Below are positions 5,573-6,786 of a stretch of 6,786 nt of DNA, piece after piece. The stretch comes from Alphaproteobacteria bacterium (GTDB lineage: Bacteria; Pseudomonadota; Alphaproteobacteria; ATCC43930; CGMCC-115725), in contig JASHUX010000192.1 of the NCBI GenBank assembly GCA_030039775.1, forward strand, positions 1-6,786, in the 5' to 3' direction. Positions within the stretch are counted from its first letter, which is position 1, and every line of letters begins with the position of its first letter. The position numbers were made by a program, and so were the translations under genes. The notes below the pieces were generated by a model that was not told where the DNA came from, made no database searches, and was given only the letters and a program-made list of their open reading frames with translations.

Positions 5573-5685
5573 GTCCATCAAAAAAACTAATAGGTTAGGA
5601 AGGATCCAGAATATCCTGCGGCAATAAGTTATTTGGGGACACGGACGGGGACACGCTTTTAACGGCCCTTACTCGATTCGTGGTT
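5573..5685. other. AT-richer spacer between tRNA-Arg and the ParBc_2-like gene
   Basis: No gene is seen here. The spacer contains a run of seven A (5580-5586), a small inverted repeat AGGAT/ATCCT (5601-5605, 5613-5617) and a direct repeat GGGGACACG. The first part is clearly richer in A and T than the genes to the left. No good terminator for either flanking gene is evident. Confidence 0.5.
5635..5655. repeat. GGGGACACG direct repeat, 12-base period
   Basis: GGGGACACG occurs at 5635-5643 and again at 5647-5655, separated by GAC. The two exact copies lie between the tRNA-Arg 3' end and the ParBc_2-like gene. They could be a protein-binding site or a mark of past recombination; two copies alone do not show which. 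Confidence 0.5.
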
Positions 5686-6759
5686 TTAGTCGCGAAAGCC
5701 CTGGGCTTCCTCATCGATAACCCTGCGAGATTTCCCGTCCCGGAGATCGTTCGCCGCTGTGGAAACGTGGGCCGTCGGCATGATAAGGCCGACGTTCGGG
5801 GTGTCGATATAGATCGGATTGGCTGCCGTCCCAGCGTTGATCTCGGTTATACCGGTAAAGGTACCGTTGCCGTCGATCGCGCCTTCCATCGATCCGGGAA
5901 CGACTTGGGCGTTGGCGACGGTCTGGCCCAGCGTCGCGTTGCTGATTTGGGTACCGATCGTAACGTTTTGCGAGAGGATGAAGCCCGGCAATTGATAAGC
6001 GAAAACCGTACCGGCCACGTTCGGCAACGTCGTAGTGCTGTCGGGATTGAGGTTCCACTGCGTCGCGATCGCGATGTCGCCCGGCGACAGATACGGAAGA
6101 CCGAGGCCATCGTTCGCATCCTGATAGGCGGCAGCCTCGGCGAAATCCGAATAAAGGCCGGGCATCTTGTCGAGGCCTGGTGTCGAAGCGCCCGTCGCCC
6201 CGCTGATGTTCGAAGCGGTAGTGAAGAGCTTCGAGTCCTTTTCCTTCAGGATGCTGTATTCGAGACCCCGATAAACGTCGCTCGTAAGCCCGGTCAGGCT
6301 CGTCGGGATCGGCGCACCGGTATTCGGATTGACGGTCTCCGGGACATCGTTGTTCAACGGCAGGAGCCAATTGTTGGCTTCCATCTGCGCGATGAATTGT
6401 TGCTCCGTGTCCGACGAGAAATTGGCGATGACATTGACGTAAACCGTGGGATCGTCGGCGCCCCAGACCGAGTCGATCAAGCCGGTAAAGGTGTGGTGGC
6501 CATCGAGCAGATAGAGCTGGCCGTCCGGCCCGATGACGACCGGCTCGATATCGCCGAGGAGATCGGATTCCACTTGCGAAAGAGAGGTGAAAAGATCGAA
6601 CGCCGCCGCGTTGGCGTCGACCTCCGTGAAGCCCTCGTTCATTTGGGTGGGCAGAATTGAATCGACGTTCACGCTAAAGAGCGCGAGAGGACCCGGCACG
6701 ATCGATCCGGCGTCCGCGGCGTCGTAGGATTCAAAATCCGAAGCTGTCAGTTCGCTCAT
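5686..6759 (-). CDS. ParBc_2-like (ParB/sulfiredoxin-fold) protein of unknown role
   Basis: A 357-residue protein from the ATG at 6759, preceded by AGGGTGG seven bases upstream; a GTG at 6768 overlaps that ribosome site and is less likely. In the numbering from that GTG (subtract 3 for the ATG start), residues 33-97 carry the family signature: SILPTQMNEGF, then PVVIGPDGQLYLLDGHHTF with D89-G90-H91-H92. This resembles Pfam ParBc_2 ('putative ParB-like nuclease'), whose members are not the chromosome-segregation ParB. A mixed region follows, with IANFSSDTEQQFIAQME (113-129) and an ALPHA-rich stretch around SDFAEAAAYQDAND. The last third is Thr/Asn/Gly-rich. The protein has no Cys, only five Lys, and is acidic, unlike its neighbours; this composition recalls secreted proteins, but no signal peptide is visible. 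The tail from about 340 (LRDGKSRRVIDEEAQGF) changes to a charged character. Nuclease activity is unproven. No partner gene is in the window. Confidence 0.75.
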   Translation of the reverse strand: MSELTASDFESYDAADAGSIVPGPLALFSVNVDSILPTQMNEGFTEVDANAAAFDLFTSLSQVESDLLGDIEPVVIGPDGQLYLLDGHHTFTGLIDSVWGADDPTVYVNVIANFSSDTEQQFIAQMEANNWLLPLNNDVPETVNPNTGAPIPTSLTGLTSDVYRGLEYSILKEKDSKLFTTASNISGATGASTPGLDKMPGLYSDFAEAAAYQDANDGLGLPYLSPGDIAIATQWNLNPDSTTTLPNVAGTVFAYQLPGFILSQNVTIGTQISNATLGQTVANAQVVPGSMEGAIDGNGTFTGITEINAGTAANPIYIDTPNVGLIMPTAHVSTAANDLRDGKSRRVIDEEAQGFRD

Positions 6760-6786
6760 GAAATCCACCCTGCTTTGGACAAAACA

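Noticed and set aside
5601..5617. Inverted repeat AGGAT/ATCCT after tRNA-Arg as a terminator
   Set aside because: The stem is only 5 bp, AT-containing, and lacks a following T-tract.
5680..6660. + strand open frame of 326 codons opposite the ParBc_2-like gene
   Set aside because: The - strand frame has a ribosome site and recognisable ParBc_2 motifs. The + frame product is Arg/Val/Gly-rich without family features.

Overview
The window is a GC-rich stretch of bacterial chromosome. It most resembles an alphaproteobacterium of the order Hyphomicrobiales (Bradyrhizobium, Rhodopseudomonas or Xanthobacteraceae-like). That view rests on base composition, the style of the genes, CCA-encoding tRNA genes and a small DUF427 gene beside an OmpR-type regulator. 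It is inference, because no marker gene fixes the taxon.

Left part (1-2810, + strand): five genes in a tight operon that enters from the left. They are the C-terminal end of a 2-oxoacid (or acetoin-type) dehydrogenase E1 beta subunit, a stand-alone lipoyl-domain protein, a VOC/glyoxalase-fold metalloprotein, a short-chain dehydrogenase (SDR) and a zinc-dependent medium-chain dehydrogenase (MDR). Gaps run from a short start/stop overlap to 27 bases. The set looks like a catabolic pathway that oxidises a small hydroxy or keto compound and passes an acyl group to a lipoyl carrier. The substrate cannot be read from the sequence. No E2 acyltransferase domain is attached to the lipoyl domain.

Middle part (2855-5326, all - strand): tRNA-Gly(GCC) with its own promoter, an OmpR/PhoB-type response regulator with no kinase beside it, a DUF427 protein with a plausible sigma-70 promoter, a perfect 12-bp palindrome, and an exported YXWGXW-repeat protein with a Pro/Arg/Ala-rich repetitive C-terminal half. 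The left operon and tRNA-Gly converge.

Right part (5496-6786): tRNA-Arg(ACG) on the + strand, an AT-richer spacer of about 110 bases with a short GGGGACACG direct repeat, and a 357-residue ParBc_2-like protein on the - strand. The AT-rich shift just after a tRNA 3' end and a gene of different composition fit the edge of an integrated segment, but no integrase or attachment-site copy lies in the window.

No complete, clearly undescribed system is visible. The best candidates for a second look are the free lipoyl-domain operon and the tRNA-Arg/ParBc_2 junction.
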